Positions 9,341 through 19,480 are shown, numbered from the stretch's first letter. The stretch is DNA of 58,412 bases from Bacteroides sp. (GCA_014802425.1 JAAVCH010000004.1:92253-150664), one strand, 5' to 3'. Numbers and translations: made by a program. The notes: generated by a model not told the origin, from the letters alone.

Positions 9341-10333
9341 ATGAAGAGACTCGCAGTAATAATCCTCAACTGGAACGGAATCGACCTGCTGCGCCGGCTT
9401 CTGCCAACAGTGGCCGCCAACACCATATCCGACGAAGCCGACCTCATAGTGGCCGACAACGGCCCGACCGACGGCTCGGCCGAATACGTCGCACGGGAGT
9501 TTCCGCAGGTGCGCCTGATACGGTTTACCGAAAACCTCGGATTTGCCGAAGGCTACAACCGCGCCATCGCCGAGACCGGCTACCCCTACACGGTGCTGCT
9601 CAATTCCGATGTCGAGACCCCCGCCGGGTGGTGGCGCCCGCTGCTCGACTTCATGGAGGGGAACCCCGACGTCGGCGCCGCGCAGCCGAAGATAAAGTCA
9701 TTCGCCCGGCGCGACAGCTTCGAATACGCCGGCGCGGCCGGCGGCTACCTCGACCGGCTCGGCTATCCCTACTGCCGCGGGCGCTTCTTCGACGTGGTGG
9801 AAAAAGACGAGGGGCAGTACGACGGCGCTCCGGCCGACGTGACATGGGCTTCGGGCGCGGCACTGACAGTGCGCACCGACATCTATCTCAAAGTCGGCGG
9901 CCTCGACCGCGACTTCTTCGCCCATATGGAGGAAATCGACCTCTGCTGCCGGATCCTCCGGGCCGGCTACCGCGTCTGCTGCGTGCCCTCCTCGGAGGTC
10001 TACCATATCGGCGGGGCCTCACTGCCGCAGGGGAACCCGAAAAAGGTCTACCTCAATTTCCGCAACAACCTCCTGCTCCTCCACAAGAACCTTCCACCCC
10101 GGCGCGGACGCCGCATCCTCTTCTGGCGCCGGCTGGCCGACTCGCTGGCCTTCTTCATGTTTCTGGCCAAGCTTGACTTTCCGTCGGCCCGCGCCATAAT
10201 CCGCGCCCACAACGATTTCCGCCGCATGCGCGGCAACTATACCGACCTCCCGGAGGCCGACATACTGAGCCGGCAGCCCGGCTCGCGCCGCATGGCCGTA
10301 CTCGACCGCTATCTCCTGCGGCGCAGAAAATAA
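9341..10333 (+). CDS. Family 2 glycosyltransferase
   Basis: A 330-residue GT-A fold glycosyltransferase, probably transferring rhamnose or another sugar to a surface glycan. It opens LAVIILNWNGIDLLRRLLP, has the nucleotide-binding VADNGPTDGS (the usual NxSxDGS appears as NGPTDGS), the metal-binding LLNSDVE, and the late MEEIDLCCRILRAGY typical of WcaA/rhamnosyltransferase-like enzymes. I chose the ATG at 9341; the GTG at 9332 would overlap the mtaB stop. No further glycan genes are beside it, so the acceptor is unknown. Confidence 0.9.
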   Translation: MKRLAVIILNWNGIDLLRRLLPTVAANTISDEADLIVADNGPTDGSAEYVAREFPQVRLIRFTENLGFAEGYNRAIAETGYPYTVLLNSDVETPAGWWRPLLDFMEGNPDVGAAQPKIKSFARRDSFEYAGAAGGYLDRLGYPYCRGRFFDVVEKDEGQYDGAPADVTWASGAALTVRTDIYLKVGGLDRDFFAHMEEIDLCCRILRAGYRVCCVPSSEVYHIGGASLPQGNPKKVYLNFRNNLLLLHKNLPPRRGRRILFWRRLADSLAFFMFLAKLDFPSARAIIRAHNDFRRMRGNYTDLPEADILSRQPGSRRMAVLDRYLLRRRK

Positions 10334-10381
10334 CAATACCACACAACCCCAACACCACACAACAGCAATACCCCCATCACC

Positions 10382-11203
10382 ATGACCCGGAATCCAGAAT
10401 CCATAAATACCGAAAACGTCCGCCCGCTGATACTCGTAAGCAACGACGACGGCTACCGCGCACGCGGAGTGCATCACCTCACACGCCTTCTGTCGGAATT
10501 CGCCGACGTGGTGGCGGTATGCCCCGAGGGGCCGCAGAGCGGCAAGTCGATGGCCATAACCGTCAACGAACCCCTCCGCATAACGCGCCTCCACGACTAC
10601 GACGCCTCGGAGCCGGGAGTGGAGTGGCACTGCGTCAACGGTACTCCCACCGACTGCATAAAGGTGGCCATGCACGCGATTCTCAAAGGACGCCGCCCCG
10701 ACATGGTGTGCACCGGTATCAACCACGGCTCCAACGCCGCCATCAACGTGCTTTATTCGGGCACGATGGGGGCGGCCTTCGAAGGGTGCGCCTTCGGCAT
10801 ACCGTCCGTGGGATTCTCGCTCGACTCCCACGCCGCCGACGCCGACTTCGGACCGATGCTCCCCTACGTGCGCCGGGTGGTGTGCGCGGTGCTCGACCAC
10901 GGTCTGCCGCAGGGGGTGTGCCTCAACGTCAACGCCCCGGCCGTGGCCGACATCAAGGGGATGGGAGTGACGGTGGAATGCAGGGGCCATTGGGACGACG
11001 AGTACCGTCAGTACCTCGACCCCTCGGGCCATCCGTTCTACTGGATGAGCGGCGACTTCATCAACGACGAGCCCGACAACCCCGACACCGACCACGCATT
11101 CATGGCCCGAGGCATCGTAAGCGTCGTGCCTTGCGCCCTGCTGCGCACCTCCTCTCCCCTGCCGGCCGCTACGGAGGCGGCGCTCCGGGCGGGGAAGATG
11201 TAA
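10382..11203 (+). CDS. surE: 5'/3'-nucleotidase SurE
   Basis: SurE is a metal-dependent phosphatase acting on nucleoside 5'- and 3'-monophosphates. The 273-residue product has the diagnostic metal site near the start, ILVSNDDGY, with aspartates 22 and 23, then GKSMAITV, the VNGTPTDCIKVA motif, and GINHGSNAAINVLYSGTMGAA. It begins 48 bp after the glycosyltransferase and may share its transcript. Confidence 0.96.
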   Translation: MTRNPESINTENVRPLILVSNDDGYRARGVHHLTRLLSEFADVVAVCPEGPQSGKSMAITVNEPLRITRLHDYDASEPGVEWHCVNGTPTDCIKVAMHAILKGRRPDMVCTGINHGSNAAINVLYSGTMGAAFEGCAFGIPSVGFSLDSHAADADFGPMLPYVRRVVCAVLDHGLPQGVCLNVNAPAVADIKGMGVTVECRGHWDDEYRQYLDPSGHPFYWMSGDFINDEPDNPDTDHAFMARGIVSVVPCALLRTSSPLPAATEAALRAGKM

Positions 11204-11230
11204 GTTTTTTACATTTATTGCGCTTTTTTC

Positions 11231-11262
11231 TTTGCAAAACTCCCCGCGTGTAGCTATATTTG
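11231..11262 (+). promoter_or_regulatory. Promoter of nnr
   Basis: TTTG at 11231-11234 and TATATTTG at 11255-11262 are separated by exactly 20 bases, a full match to the Bacteroidota promoter form. The nnr start is 90 bases downstream, so a leader of about 80 bases is expected. Confidence 0.8.
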
Positions 11263-11351
11263 CGAATCTGCCGACGAAGGCCCTTTCAGTATCCGGCCCC
11301 TATGCTCCGGAGCGCCCGCCGGCCTGACGCATATAATCCGCATTAGACTTA

Positions 11352-12893
11352 ATGAAGATATTCTCACCAGCAGTGCTGCAGGAGATTGAAGCCGCTACCT
11401 GCGAGGCACAAAATATAGATTCACTCGAACTCATGGAGCGCACGGCCAATGCCGTCTGCTACGAGATAATGTCACGCTTCCTGCCGAGCCAGCGCATAGT
11501 GGTCATCGCCGGCCCGGGCAACAACGGCGGCGTGGCCCTGGCCTGCGCGCGCATACTGCTCGAACGCGGCTACCGCAACCTGGAGATCTTCCTTTTCAAC
11601 ACCGGTCCGCGCCTCAGCCACGACTGCGACGAGGAACGGAAGAAGCTAATCGTCATCGACGGCATCGACTTCACAGAGGTGAAGCGAGAGTTTACCCCGC
11701 CGTTCCTCAGCAAGAACGATGTGGTGATCGACGCCCTCTTCGACTCCACCATCACGGAGCCCATCTCGGGCGGATTCAAGATTCTGGCCCAGTACATCAA
11801 CGAATCCGAATCGTACGTCATCTCCCTCGACGTGCCCTCCGGCCTCTTCGCTGAATCAAACGCCAACGCCATCCACCGCGATATGGTGCATGCCTCGCTG
11901 ACCCTCACGTTCCATCTGCCGAAGCTCGCCTTCTTCATCGAAGACAACGCCGAGGTACTCGGTGAGTGGAAGCTGCTCGACCTGGAATACGACAAGGCCA
12001 AGATCAAGGAGACCGAATCCAAGTACATGCTCGTCGAGGCCCGCACGGTGCGCCCCCTGCTCCATCCGAGGCGCCCGTTCTCCTATAAGCGCGACTACGG
12101 CTCGGCGCTGATCTTTTCCGGCTCCGTGGGCATGATGGGCGCCGCCGTGCTGTGCTCGCGCGCAGTGCTGAAGTCAGGCGCCGGTCTGGCCACGGTCCAC
12201 GGCCCCTGGGGAGGGATGGACATCATCCAGACAGCCAATCCGGAGGTGATGTTCGAACCTGACCGCAACGAACACGTAATAACCGACATGTCGGTACACC
12301 ATCCCCATCAGGCCATAGCCGTAGGCCCGGGCATCGGCACACGCGACGTCACCATCGACGCCCTCGAATCGCTGCTCAAGAACTGCAAGAGCCCCATCCT
12401 GCTCGACGCCGACGCGCTCAACTGCATCTCACGCCGCCCGGCGCTGCTGACGATGCTGCCCGCAGGCACCGTCATCACTCCCCACATGGGAGAGTTCGAC
12501 CGCCTCTTCGGCAAGCACAATTCAGGCGAGGAACGCCTGCTGAAAGCCCTCGAAATGGCGCGCCACTATAATATAGTCATCGTGCTGAAAGGGCATTTCA
12601 CCGCCATCGTAAGCCCCACAGGCAAGATCTACTTCAACTCCACGGGAAATCCGGGCATGGCCACGGCCGGCTCCGGCGACGTGCTCACGGGAGTCATAGC
12701 CGCTTTCCTCGCACAGGGCTACACTCCGGAGCGGGCCTCGATCCTCGGAGTGTTCATGCACGGCCTGGCCGGGGACCTGGCCGCCGAAGAGGTCGGTGAG
12801 ATAGGAATGACAGCCGGCGACATCGCCGACCGCATAGGCCGCGCGGTGCGGCTCGTGCAGACCCGTGGCGAACTTCCGAGCCCGCTCGCCTGA
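11352..12893 (+). CDS. nnr: Bifunctional NAD(P)H-hydrate epimerase / ADP-dependent NAD(P)H-hydrate dehydratase
   Basis: This enzyme repairs hydrated NADH and NADPH. The N-terminal YjeF domain (about residues 1-215) epimerises the R to the S hydrate; its VIAGPGNNGGVALACARIL motif is clear. The C-terminal ribokinase-like domain (about residues 230-505) dehydrates the S form at the cost of ADP; it has DADALN, ITPHMGEF and the TAGSGDVLTGVIAAFLAQG motif with the catalytic aspartate. The 513-residue length fits the fused form. It starts the group continuing through DUF4831 and xseAB. Confidence 0.95.
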   Translation: MKIFSPAVLQEIEAATCEAQNIDSLELMERTANAVCYEIMSRFLPSQRIVVIAGPGNNGGVALACARILLERGYRNLEIFLFNTGPRLSHDCDEERKKLIVIDGIDFTEVKREFTPPFLSKNDVVIDALFDSTITEPISGGFKILAQYINESESYVISLDVPSGLFAESNANAIHRDMVHASLTLTFHLPKLAFFIEDNAEVLGEWKLLDLEYDKAKIKETESKYMLVEARTVRPLLHPRRPFSYKRDYGSALIFSGSVGMMGAAVLCSRAVLKSGAGLATVHGPWGGMDIIQTANPEVMFEPDRNEHVITDMSVHHPHQAIAVGPGIGTRDVTIDALESLLKNCKSPILLDADALNCISRRPALLTMLPAGTVITPHMGEFDRLFGKHNSGEERLLKALEMARHYNIVIVLKGHFTAIVSPTGKIYFNSTGNPGMATAGSGDVLTGVIAAFLAQGYTPERASILGVFMHGLAGDLAAEEVGEIGMTAGDIADRIGRAVRLVQTRGELPSPLA

Positions 12894-12961
12894 TCCATCA
12901 ACCCCATCATCCCGGCCCCGCGCCTCCGGCTCCCGGCCCTTTACCGATACCAAAGCCCATT

Positions 12962-14053
12962 ATGAGAATCCTACCAATACTCGCGTCGCTCACCCTGCTT
13001 TCAGCCTCCCTGAACGCCTCCGCCCAACAGACGCGCCTGCTCACGGCCGACAAGCACAATGAGTACGGCCTGGTGTACTCGCTCCCGGTCACCGCCATCG
13101 AGGTGCGCGTCACCGCCACCCGCACCACCCTCATCGCCGGCCCCTACGCGAAGTACGCCAAGAAGTACCTGGCCTCTGACAAGCCCATCATCCAGAGCGG
13201 CGAGAGCTGGGAAATCGAGTCGCTGACGGTAAGGCCCTACGGCGCCGTGGAGCCGGACGCACAGTATCTGATGCAGCTCAAGCCCGGCGCCACGACCTAT
13301 ATGGCCGTAGCGCAGGACGGCATGCTGCTGTCCATCAACGCCGCGCCCCCCGCTACCGACGACATAATGGTGGCGGAGCGTCCCGCCGCGCCCGTCAACA
13401 GGCTTACCGGAAAGGAGTACCTCAAATATGTCAACGAGGATTTCATCGCCTCGCAGTCCACGGCCAAACAGGCCGAGATGCTGGCGGAAAGCATAATGGA
13501 AGTGCGCGACGCCTATCTCTCCCTGACACGGGGCACCGCCGACAACATGCCCACCGACGGCCGCCAGCTCGAACTGATGCTCAACTCCCTGCGCGAGCAG
13601 GAAGAGGCCATGACGGCGGCGTTTCTGGGTTCGTCATACACTGAGACCCTGACCCGCACCTACACCTATATCCCCGAATCGGACGAGGATGACTTCTCCG
13701 ACACGCTGCTGAGATTCTCCGACTTCAAGGGATTCTGCGCGCCGGGCGACTACGCCGGCGCACCGGTGACGGTGCGCGTCAATGTCACCGCTCGCGGACA
13801 GCTCCCCGTCGACGACAAGGGGATGGAGAAACAGCTCCCCAAGGACGCCGTACGCTACTGCATCCCCGGCGAGGCCCAGATCACCATAGCCTACGAGGGG
13901 GAGACGCTGTTCAACAAGGAGATGGAGTTCGCCCAGTTCGGCGTGGTGTTCGGACTGGCCCCGAACCTTTTCTCCGACCGCAAGGCATCCTCCTACGCCA
14001 TTTTCAACCCTGTCACCGGAGGCCTGAGCTCGCTCGGCATTGTGCAGCAGTAA
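12962..14053 (+). CDS. DUF4831 family exported protein
   Basis: A 363-residue protein with a signal peptide (residues 1-21, cleavage after ASA) and the DUF4831 layout: YGLVYSLPVTAIEVRV and AGPYAKYAKKYL near the N-terminus, then a predicted beta-rich region and the late LRFSDFKGFCAPGDYAG. The family is common in Bacteroidota and has no known function. It ends 13 bp before xseA and is probably cotranscribed with nnr and xseAB. Confidence 0.9.
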   Translation: MRILPILASLTLLSASLNASAQQTRLLTADKHNEYGLVYSLPVTAIEVRVTATRTTLIAGPYAKYAKKYLASDKPIIQSGESWEIESLTVRPYGAVEPDAQYLMQLKPGATTYMAVAQDGMLLSINAAPPATDDIMVAERPAAPVNRLTGKEYLKYVNEDFIASQSTAKQAEMLAESIMEVRDAYLSLTRGTADNMPTDGRQLELMLNSLREQEEAMTAAFLGSSYTETLTRTYTYIPESDEDDFSDTLLRFSDFKGFCAPGDYAGAPVTVRVNVTARGQLPVDDKGMEKQLPKDAVRYCIPGEAQITIAYEGETLFNKEMEFAQFGVVFGLAPNLFSDRKASSYAIFNPVTGGLSSLGIVQQ

Positions 14054-14066
14054 CGGGTGCAGCCCT

Positions 14067-15464
14067 ATGGACAACGAACTCAACGGGACAATACCTCCGG
14101 CGGCCGCCGGATCCCACATAACCCTCTCTGAATTCACGCGCCGCATCTCGGAGCGCATCAACGCGCAGCCGGGGCTGACGGATGTGATGGTGGTGGCAGA
14201 GCTCAGCGATTTCGCCTACAAGGGGGCGCACGCCTACGGCCAGCTGCTCGAAAAGGATCCGGCCACGGGCAAGACAATAGCGTCCATCCGCGCCACCATC
14301 TGGAACTCCGACCTGCGGCGCATCACGGCCAATTTCCTCGCCGCCACCGGGCGCAACATCGAGACCGGAATGAAGGTGCTGCTCAGGCTTACGGCCAACC
14401 ATTCCCCGCAATTCGGACTTTCGGCCAACATACGCGACATCGACCCCTCCTATACCCTCGGCGACATGGAGCGCATACGCCGGGAAATACTCGGCAAGCT
14501 CGCCGCCGAAGGAATATATGACGCCAACAAGCGGCTTCAGCTCCCTCCGGCTCCGCAGCGCATCGCGGTGATCTCATCCGCCGGGGCGGCAGGATACGGC
14601 GATTTCGTCAATCAGCTCGATGGCTCCGGCTTCAAGTTCTATCCGCTGCTGTATCCCGCGTCGATGCAGGGTGAGAGGACGGTGCCGACGGTGCTTGACG
14701 CGCTCGACCGCATAGAGATGGCCACTGATTTCTGGGATTGCGTCGTGATAATCCGTGGCGGAGGAGCGTCGGCCGACCTCAACTGGTTTGACAACATCAA
14801 CCTGGCCCGGCGCGTGGCCACATTCCCGCTGCCTATCATCGTAGGCATCGGGCATGAGCGCGACAATACGGTGCTCGACTATATAGCCAACACGCGGTGC
14901 AAGACGCCGACAGCCGTGGCGGCCTTCCTCGCCGACCGGCTCGCGACGGCGGAGACATATGCCGAAGACCTTACGCGCCGCATACTCGAACATACCCAAT
15001 CGGCCCTGAACGGCGAAAGCCAGCGGCTGGCCCATCTCGCCGCGATGGTGCCTATCGTCGGCCCGAGGCGCCTGGAGGCGGAGGCGGCGCGGCTCGACCG
15101 CCTGCAGGCGCAGGTCGGACAGACCGCATCGGCGGGACTCGTGCGCGCCGAGCGACGGCTGACCGAGTTCACGTCGGCCATCGGCCGGGGCGCCGGCGTG
15201 ACCCTCACCCGGGCGGCCTCACGGCTAGACACCATTCTCCCCATGCTCCGCCAGGGAGCCGCCACACGGTTCATGCGCGAGGCCGACAGGCTGAACTCCA
15301 TAAAATCCCTCATCGACGTCCTCAATCCCCAAGCCACTCTGCGCCGGGGCTATTCCATCACCCGTGTCGGAGGCCGCGCCGTGCGCTCCGCCGCCCAGCT
15401 CCCTTCCGGCACCGAAATCCAGACAGTGCTGCCCGACGGCACCGTCACCTCCACCGTAAAATAA
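14067..15464 (+). CDS. xseA: Exodeoxyribonuclease VII large subunit
   Basis: XseA is the catalytic subunit of exonuclease VII, which degrades single-stranded DNA from both ends together with XseB. The 465-residue product has an N-terminal OB fold (about residues 15-110, with TDVMVVAELSDF), then the nuclease domain with AVISSAGAAGYGDF, IIRGGGASADLNWFDN and GIGHERDNTVLDYIA, and a long coiled-coil C-terminus. The ATG at 14067 is chosen; an earlier TTG would run into the preceding gene. xseB follows after 9 bp. Confidence 0.96.
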   Translation: MDNELNGTIPPAAAGSHITLSEFTRRISERINAQPGLTDVMVVAELSDFAYKGAHAYGQLLEKDPATGKTIASIRATIWNSDLRRITANFLAATGRNIETGMKVLLRLTANHSPQFGLSANIRDIDPSYTLGDMERIRREILGKLAAEGIYDANKRLQLPPAPQRIAVISSAGAAGYGDFVNQLDGSGFKFYPLLYPASMQGERTVPTVLDALDRIEMATDFWDCVVIIRGGGASADLNWFDNINLARRVATFPLPIIVGIGHERDNTVLDYIANTRCKTPTAVAAFLADRLATAETYAEDLTRRILEHTQSALNGESQRLAHLAAMVPIVGPRRLEAEAARLDRLQAQVGQTASAGLVRAERRLTEFTSAIGRGAGVTLTRAASRLDTILPMLRQGAATRFMREADRLNSIKSLIDVLNPQATLRRGYSITRVGGRAVRSAAQLPSGTEIQTVLPDGTVTSTVK

Positions 15465-15473
15465 CACGACACT

Positions 15474-15683
15474 ATGGAAATAAAAGACATGACCTACAGC
15501 CAGGCCGTCCAGGCCCTTGAGCAGATAGTGGGCCGCATGCAGCAGCCCGACTGCGACATCGACCATCTGGCCGAATACACCTCCCGAGCCCTTGAGCTCA
15601 TGAACCACTGCCGCGCCAAACTCCACAAGACAGAGGAGGAGGTGCGCCGCTGCCTCGAATCCATCGCCCCGACGGCCCAGTGA
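15474..15683 (+). CDS. xseB: Exodeoxyribonuclease VII small subunit
   Basis: A 69-residue helical protein with the XseB pattern: TYSQAVQALEQIVGRM, then DIDHLAEYTSRALELMNHCRA and a final KTEEEVRRCLE. It binds the coiled-coil of XseA to form exonuclease VII. Position directly after xseA supports the call. Confidence 0.95.
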   Translation: MEIKDMTYSQAVQALEQIVGRMQQPDCDIDHLAEYTSRALELMNHCRAKLHKTEEEVRRCLESIAPTAQ

Positions 15684-15747
15684 CGCGCCAATCCGCCCGG
15701 CGCCCTGCGACGTCCTCCCCCCTGCCACCCCTTACCGACCAACCCTC

Positions 15748-18645
15748 ATGAAAAAAATCCCGCTTCTTCTCCCCTTGCTCCTGGCACTCCCCTTTCTGGC
15801 CACATTCGCCGAAGAAGAGACCGGCCAGCCTGACCCGCCTCCGGAACTGCCCACCCCTGTGCTGCTCGAATTGATCAAGGAACACATCCCGGACAGCCAT
15901 GTGGCCGAACCGCGGAATCTTGAGATTTTAGAATCCTTCGCAGAGGCCGTACACGACAATGGAGACAGTGACATCGCCGTCACCCTGAGCAGGAAGGCAT
16001 TTGACCAGGCAATGGGGCTTGACTCGATTGAGGCGGCCGTGAGAAACGCCACGAATACATGCTATTACCTCTTTGACAGCTCCAGACCAAAGGAAATCCT
16101 GTCGTATTGCGACTCGGCGATGAAGGTCATCGGCCACCGATTGCCATCGGCCGACAGACAGCTCTTGTTGAGATGGAAGACACGGGCCGCCTACTATCTT
16201 CAACTTGCCGATGAGGCCATTTTCACTCAAGAGGAGGTGGTAAGACTCACTGAAGAACTGTTCGGTGAGGATTCGGAAGAGTACTGCACCGAGAAATTGC
16301 AATATGCGGTAGCGCTGTCTCTCAGGGATCCCATAGCCGCGCTACGTCTGCAGGAAGAATACATCGAGAAGCTCGCACGTCACACTGATCCCACTGATCC
16401 GGCCTATATAAATGAATTGCTCAACTTATCCCAGTCCCTGCTGGAGTATGCGGATTACGCGGGGGCTGAGAAATACCTTCGAAAGGCAAATGAATGTCTT
16501 GAGGCATCGGATAATCCCGAAATCAGGAATTATCAGTATGAAGTACATGCCAAGTTAGGCGGAATAGCTTTCTTTCAGGGTGACTTCATTAAGGCAGAAA
16601 ATGAAATCGAGACCGCCACACGGCTGTTCCTGGACACCTTCACCACGCCTCCCCCCGTCATCCATGCCACGCTTCTGCACAATCATGCCGTCTTCATTCA
16701 GACACTGAATCCGGAGAAATCCCTTGCCCTTGAGCTGAAAGCCGCTGAAATCCGTAAAGACACCCCTGGCGAATTCTCCAAGGACTATATCAGTTCAATC
16801 AACAACATACAGCAGTTGCATTTCAATAAAAATGACTATGACACTGCGTATAGATATGCCCGTCAGGCGGTGACCCTCACCGCCGCGGTCATGGGGAAAA
16901 GATCGCAGGAGTACGTAGCGGTGGCGGGAAACCTTTTCAACATCGCCGGATACAGGCCCGATTTAGTGAAGGGCGACACTGTATTCAGCGAGGCCCTCGG
17001 ATTCTTCATTCCTTCATATAAATCGAATGTCAGGAATAATTTCCAGTTACTGTCATCTCAGGAACGCAGCAAGTATTGGGCGAAGACCGGTGAGACCCTC
17101 GATAACCTATACTGGCTTTCAGACTGTCTGGATATGCCCCAGGCGCGCCGGGCGGCCTATGACGGGGTGCTATTCCAGAAAGGCATCCTTTTATCCACCG
17201 ACATTGAATTCCAGAAGCTTCTGAATCAGAGCGGAGATCCGGAGGTGAGGGAGCTGGTCGCAGAGCTGACGGCCAACAACTCGGTGCTGCGGAACGCTTC
17301 GGATCTGCCGATGGAGTCGCGGGAAGAGACCTGCGACTCCTTGCTCGCCGCCAATAAAAAGATTGAACTTGAGTTACAGGCGCATATCCTGCAATACGAT
17401 GACTTCACTCGGACTTTCGACATCTCTTCCCGTGACGTGCAGCGGGCCCTACGGCCCGGCGAAGCGGCGGTGGAGTTCATTTCGGTGCCCGCTCCGAAAG
17501 GGGAAGCCATGATGGGGGCGCTGGTGCTTGACTCCGGCGACCGCGACCCGGCCTACGTCCGGCTCCGGCATGAATCTGAAATGGAGCCGGAGGATTACCT
17601 CGGAATGCTGATGCCGCACCTGGAGGGGAAGACTAATGTCTACTTCTCGCCCACGGGAGCCATGCACTCGCTCCCCCTTGAATCGCTTACGTTGCCGGGC
17701 GATACCGTCATGGCCTGCGAGCGGTGGAACCTCTACCGGCTATCCTCCACCCGCGAACTGGCACTTGACAGGAGGAAGGGCGCCGGAGGCGCGGCAGGAG
17801 TGTTCGGAGGAATGGATTTCGATACGGCGGATACGTCCGGAACCATGCCGGAGGAGTCAGAAACCATGGCGGCATATGATGAAGACGACTTCTACTCTTC
17901 GCGCCGCGACCGCTCGCTGGCCGATGTACTCAACATGCGGTCGGGCGCCGCTCCGTTGCCGCAGACCCGCATCGAGGCAGAGACCGTGGCGGGAATCCTG
18001 GAACGCGGAGGATACCTTCCGGCTGTGTTTACGGGTACACATGCCACAGAGGACGCCATAAAGCGGCGTTCGGGAGCCGGCGACCGCCTGCTACATATCG
18101 CCACCCACGGCTTCTATTACGAACCGGGCGAGAAGGCCCCTGTCGATGCCGGAGGCGCTCCCCTGCCGGAGGAAGAGATCGTACTTATGCGCTCCGGCCT
18201 CCTTTTCGCCGGAGCCAACAAGGTGCTGAAAGGGGAAGACCTGCCCGAGGGGATTGACGACGGCATACTCACTGCCGCCGAAATCGCACGCCTGAACTTC
18301 TCGGAAACCGACCTCGTGGCGCTCTCTGCCTGTGAGACAGGGCTTGGCGACACCGCTCCGGAGGGAGTCTTCGGCCTGCAGCGCGCCTTCAAGAAAGCCG
18401 GAGCCGGAGCATTGCTGATGAGCCTCTGGGAAGTCGACGACCGCGCCACAATGATGCTGATGTCGAAATTCTACGAAGAATACCTTGCGGGAAAGACAAA
18501 GCGCGAGGCCCTTCTTGAGGCCCAGCGCCATGTGCGCGACTTTACCGAAGAGACACAACCTCCCGGCCGCGCGCCTGCACCACGGCGTCCGTTCGCCGCC
18601 CCCGATTTCTGGAGTGCGTTCATCCTGCTCGACGCCCTCGACTGA
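15748..18645 (+). CDS. Exported TPR protein with C-terminal CHAT protease domain
   Basis: A 965-residue protein with a signal peptide (residues 1-21), so it should act outside the cytoplasm. Residues about 40-430 are helical TPR-like repeats. The C-terminal CHAT domain (about 660-965), a caspase-like peptidase fold, keeps the catalytic pair: His787 in LLHIATHGFYY and Cys862 in LVALSACETGLGD, followed by GVFGLQRAFKKAGAGALLMSLWEVDD. The substrate is unknown. The TPR part may bind a peptide or partner that controls cleavage (inference). It follows xseB by 64 bp. The middle is less G+C-rich than its neighbours. Confidence 0.9.
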   Translation: MKKIPLLLPLLLALPFLATFAEEETGQPDPPPELPTPVLLELIKEHIPDSHVAEPRNLEILESFAEAVHDNGDSDIAVTLSRKAFDQAMGLDSIEAAVRNATNTCYYLFDSSRPKEILSYCDSAMKVIGHRLPSADRQLLLRWKTRAAYYLQLADEAIFTQEEVVRLTEELFGEDSEEYCTEKLQYAVALSLRDPIAALRLQEEYIEKLARHTDPTDPAYINELLNLSQSLLEYADYAGAEKYLRKANECLEASDNPEIRNYQYEVHAKLGGIAFFQGDFIKAENEIETATRLFLDTFTTPPPVIHATLLHNHAVFIQTLNPEKSLALELKAAEIRKDTPGEFSKDYISSINNIQQLHFNKNDYDTAYRYARQAVTLTAAVMGKRSQEYVAVAGNLFNIAGYRPDLVKGDTVFSEALGFFIPSYKSNVRNNFQLLSSQERSKYWAKTGETLDNLYWLSDCLDMPQARRAAYDGVLFQKGILLSTDIEFQKLLNQSGDPEVRELVAELTANNSVLRNASDLPMESREETCDSLLAANKKIELELQAHILQYDDFTRTFDISSRDVQRALRPGEAAVEFISVPAPKGEAMMGALVLDSGDRDPAYVRLRHESEMEPEDYLGMLMPHLEGKTNVYFSPTGAMHSLPLESLTLPGDTVMACERWNLYRLSSTRELALDRRKGAGGAAGVFGGMDFDTADTSGTMPEESETMAAYDEDDFYSSRRDRSLADVLNMRSGAAPLPQTRIEAETVAGILERGGYLPAVFTGTHATEDAIKRRSGAGDRLLHIATHGFYYEPGEKAPVDAGGAPLPEEEIVLMRSGLLFAGANKVLKGEDLPEGIDDGILTAAEIARLNFSETDLVALSACETGLGDTAPEGVFGLQRAFKKAGAGALLMSLWEVDDRATMMLMSKFYEEYLAGKTKREALLEAQRHVRDFTEETQPPGRAPAPRRPFAAPDFWSAFILLDALD

Positions 18646-18670
18646 ACGTCTGCCGTAAGGAGGTCTCCCC

Positions 18671-19480
18671 TCAGTCGTAGCGCAGCATGGAGTCAGGGTC
18701 GAAGGTGACGGTGCGGGTGCTTACGGGAGCGGCGAGGAAGTAGCCGAGGCAGAGTGGGCCGGTGAAGAGTCGCGGGCCGTTGCTGTTGCCTTGGGCAAGG
18801 GCTTCGAGGTAGTCGTGCATCCGTCGGGAAACGGGAGCCACGGTGGCCGTGACGACATCGCCGGCTTCAAGGCGGTCGGCCTCATCCTCCTCGTCGAGGT
18901 CGCGGCGTGAGGTCATCATCACCTCGTTGATCACACCATTGTCCGACAGGAGGTCGTTGACCTCGGCCCAGCGGTAGGCCTCTCCGTTGCGGTAGAGGCG
19001 CAGCCAGTAGCACTCATCGGCCACAGAGGAGTCGTCGAGCCACGACACCTGCAGCACCGCCACATCATCATAGGGCATCTTTATCCACCCGAATTCCATG
19101 CCGACGATCTCCACCTCGCCGCCCATCACGCACTCAGCGGCGTACACCCCTTCCGTACGCTCCACCGTCAGGCGGTAGCCATGCCCGGGCACTCCCCCTT
19201 CAGCAGCACGGAATACCCCGTCGGCATCCGCGGTCAGGGCAATTGTCGCTCCGGAGGCAAGGTCCTCGATCGTCACCTCCGCGTCGGTGACATGGCGGCG
19301 GTCCATAGGCTCGTCCATCGGAGTGGTGAAGGTCAGCGCCACCTCGGCGCCCTCCATCGTCAGGGCTCCCTCGATGACCAGGATCGGGTCGATGTCGGTG
19401 TATTCGAAGTCGATTTCCTTCTTGCACGCCCCCGTCATCAACGCGGGCAGAATAAGAATCACGGGATATATCTTGCGCAT
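18671..19480 (-). CDS. DUF4249 lipoprotein paired with a TonB-dependent receptor
   Basis: A 269-residue lipoprotein: the signal sequence ends in a TGAC lipobox, then KKEIDFEY. The following beta-rich region (LVIEGALTMEGAEVALTFTTP, then a carbohydrate-binding-like fold) and the late DECYWLRLYRNGEAY match DUF4249, a family found next to TonB-dependent receptors in Bacteroidota and probably a surface partner of them. The ATG at 19480 is chosen because the lipoprotein signal starts there; a longer frame to 19537 has no signal at its start. It lies 63 bp after the receptor gene. Confidence 0.9.
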   Translation of the reverse strand: MRKIYPVILILPALMTGACKKEIDFEYTDIDPILVIEGALTMEGAEVALTFTTPMDEPMDRRHVTDAEVTIEDLASGATIALTADADGVFRAAEGGVPGHGYRLTVERTEGVYAAECVMGGEVEIVGMEFGWIKMPYDDVAVLQVSWLDDSSVADECYWLRLYRNGEAYRWAEVNDLLSDNGVINEVMMTSRRDLDEEDEADRLEAGDVVTATVAPVSRRMHDYLEALAQGNSNGPRLFTGPLCLGYFLAAPVSTRTVTFDPDSMLRYD

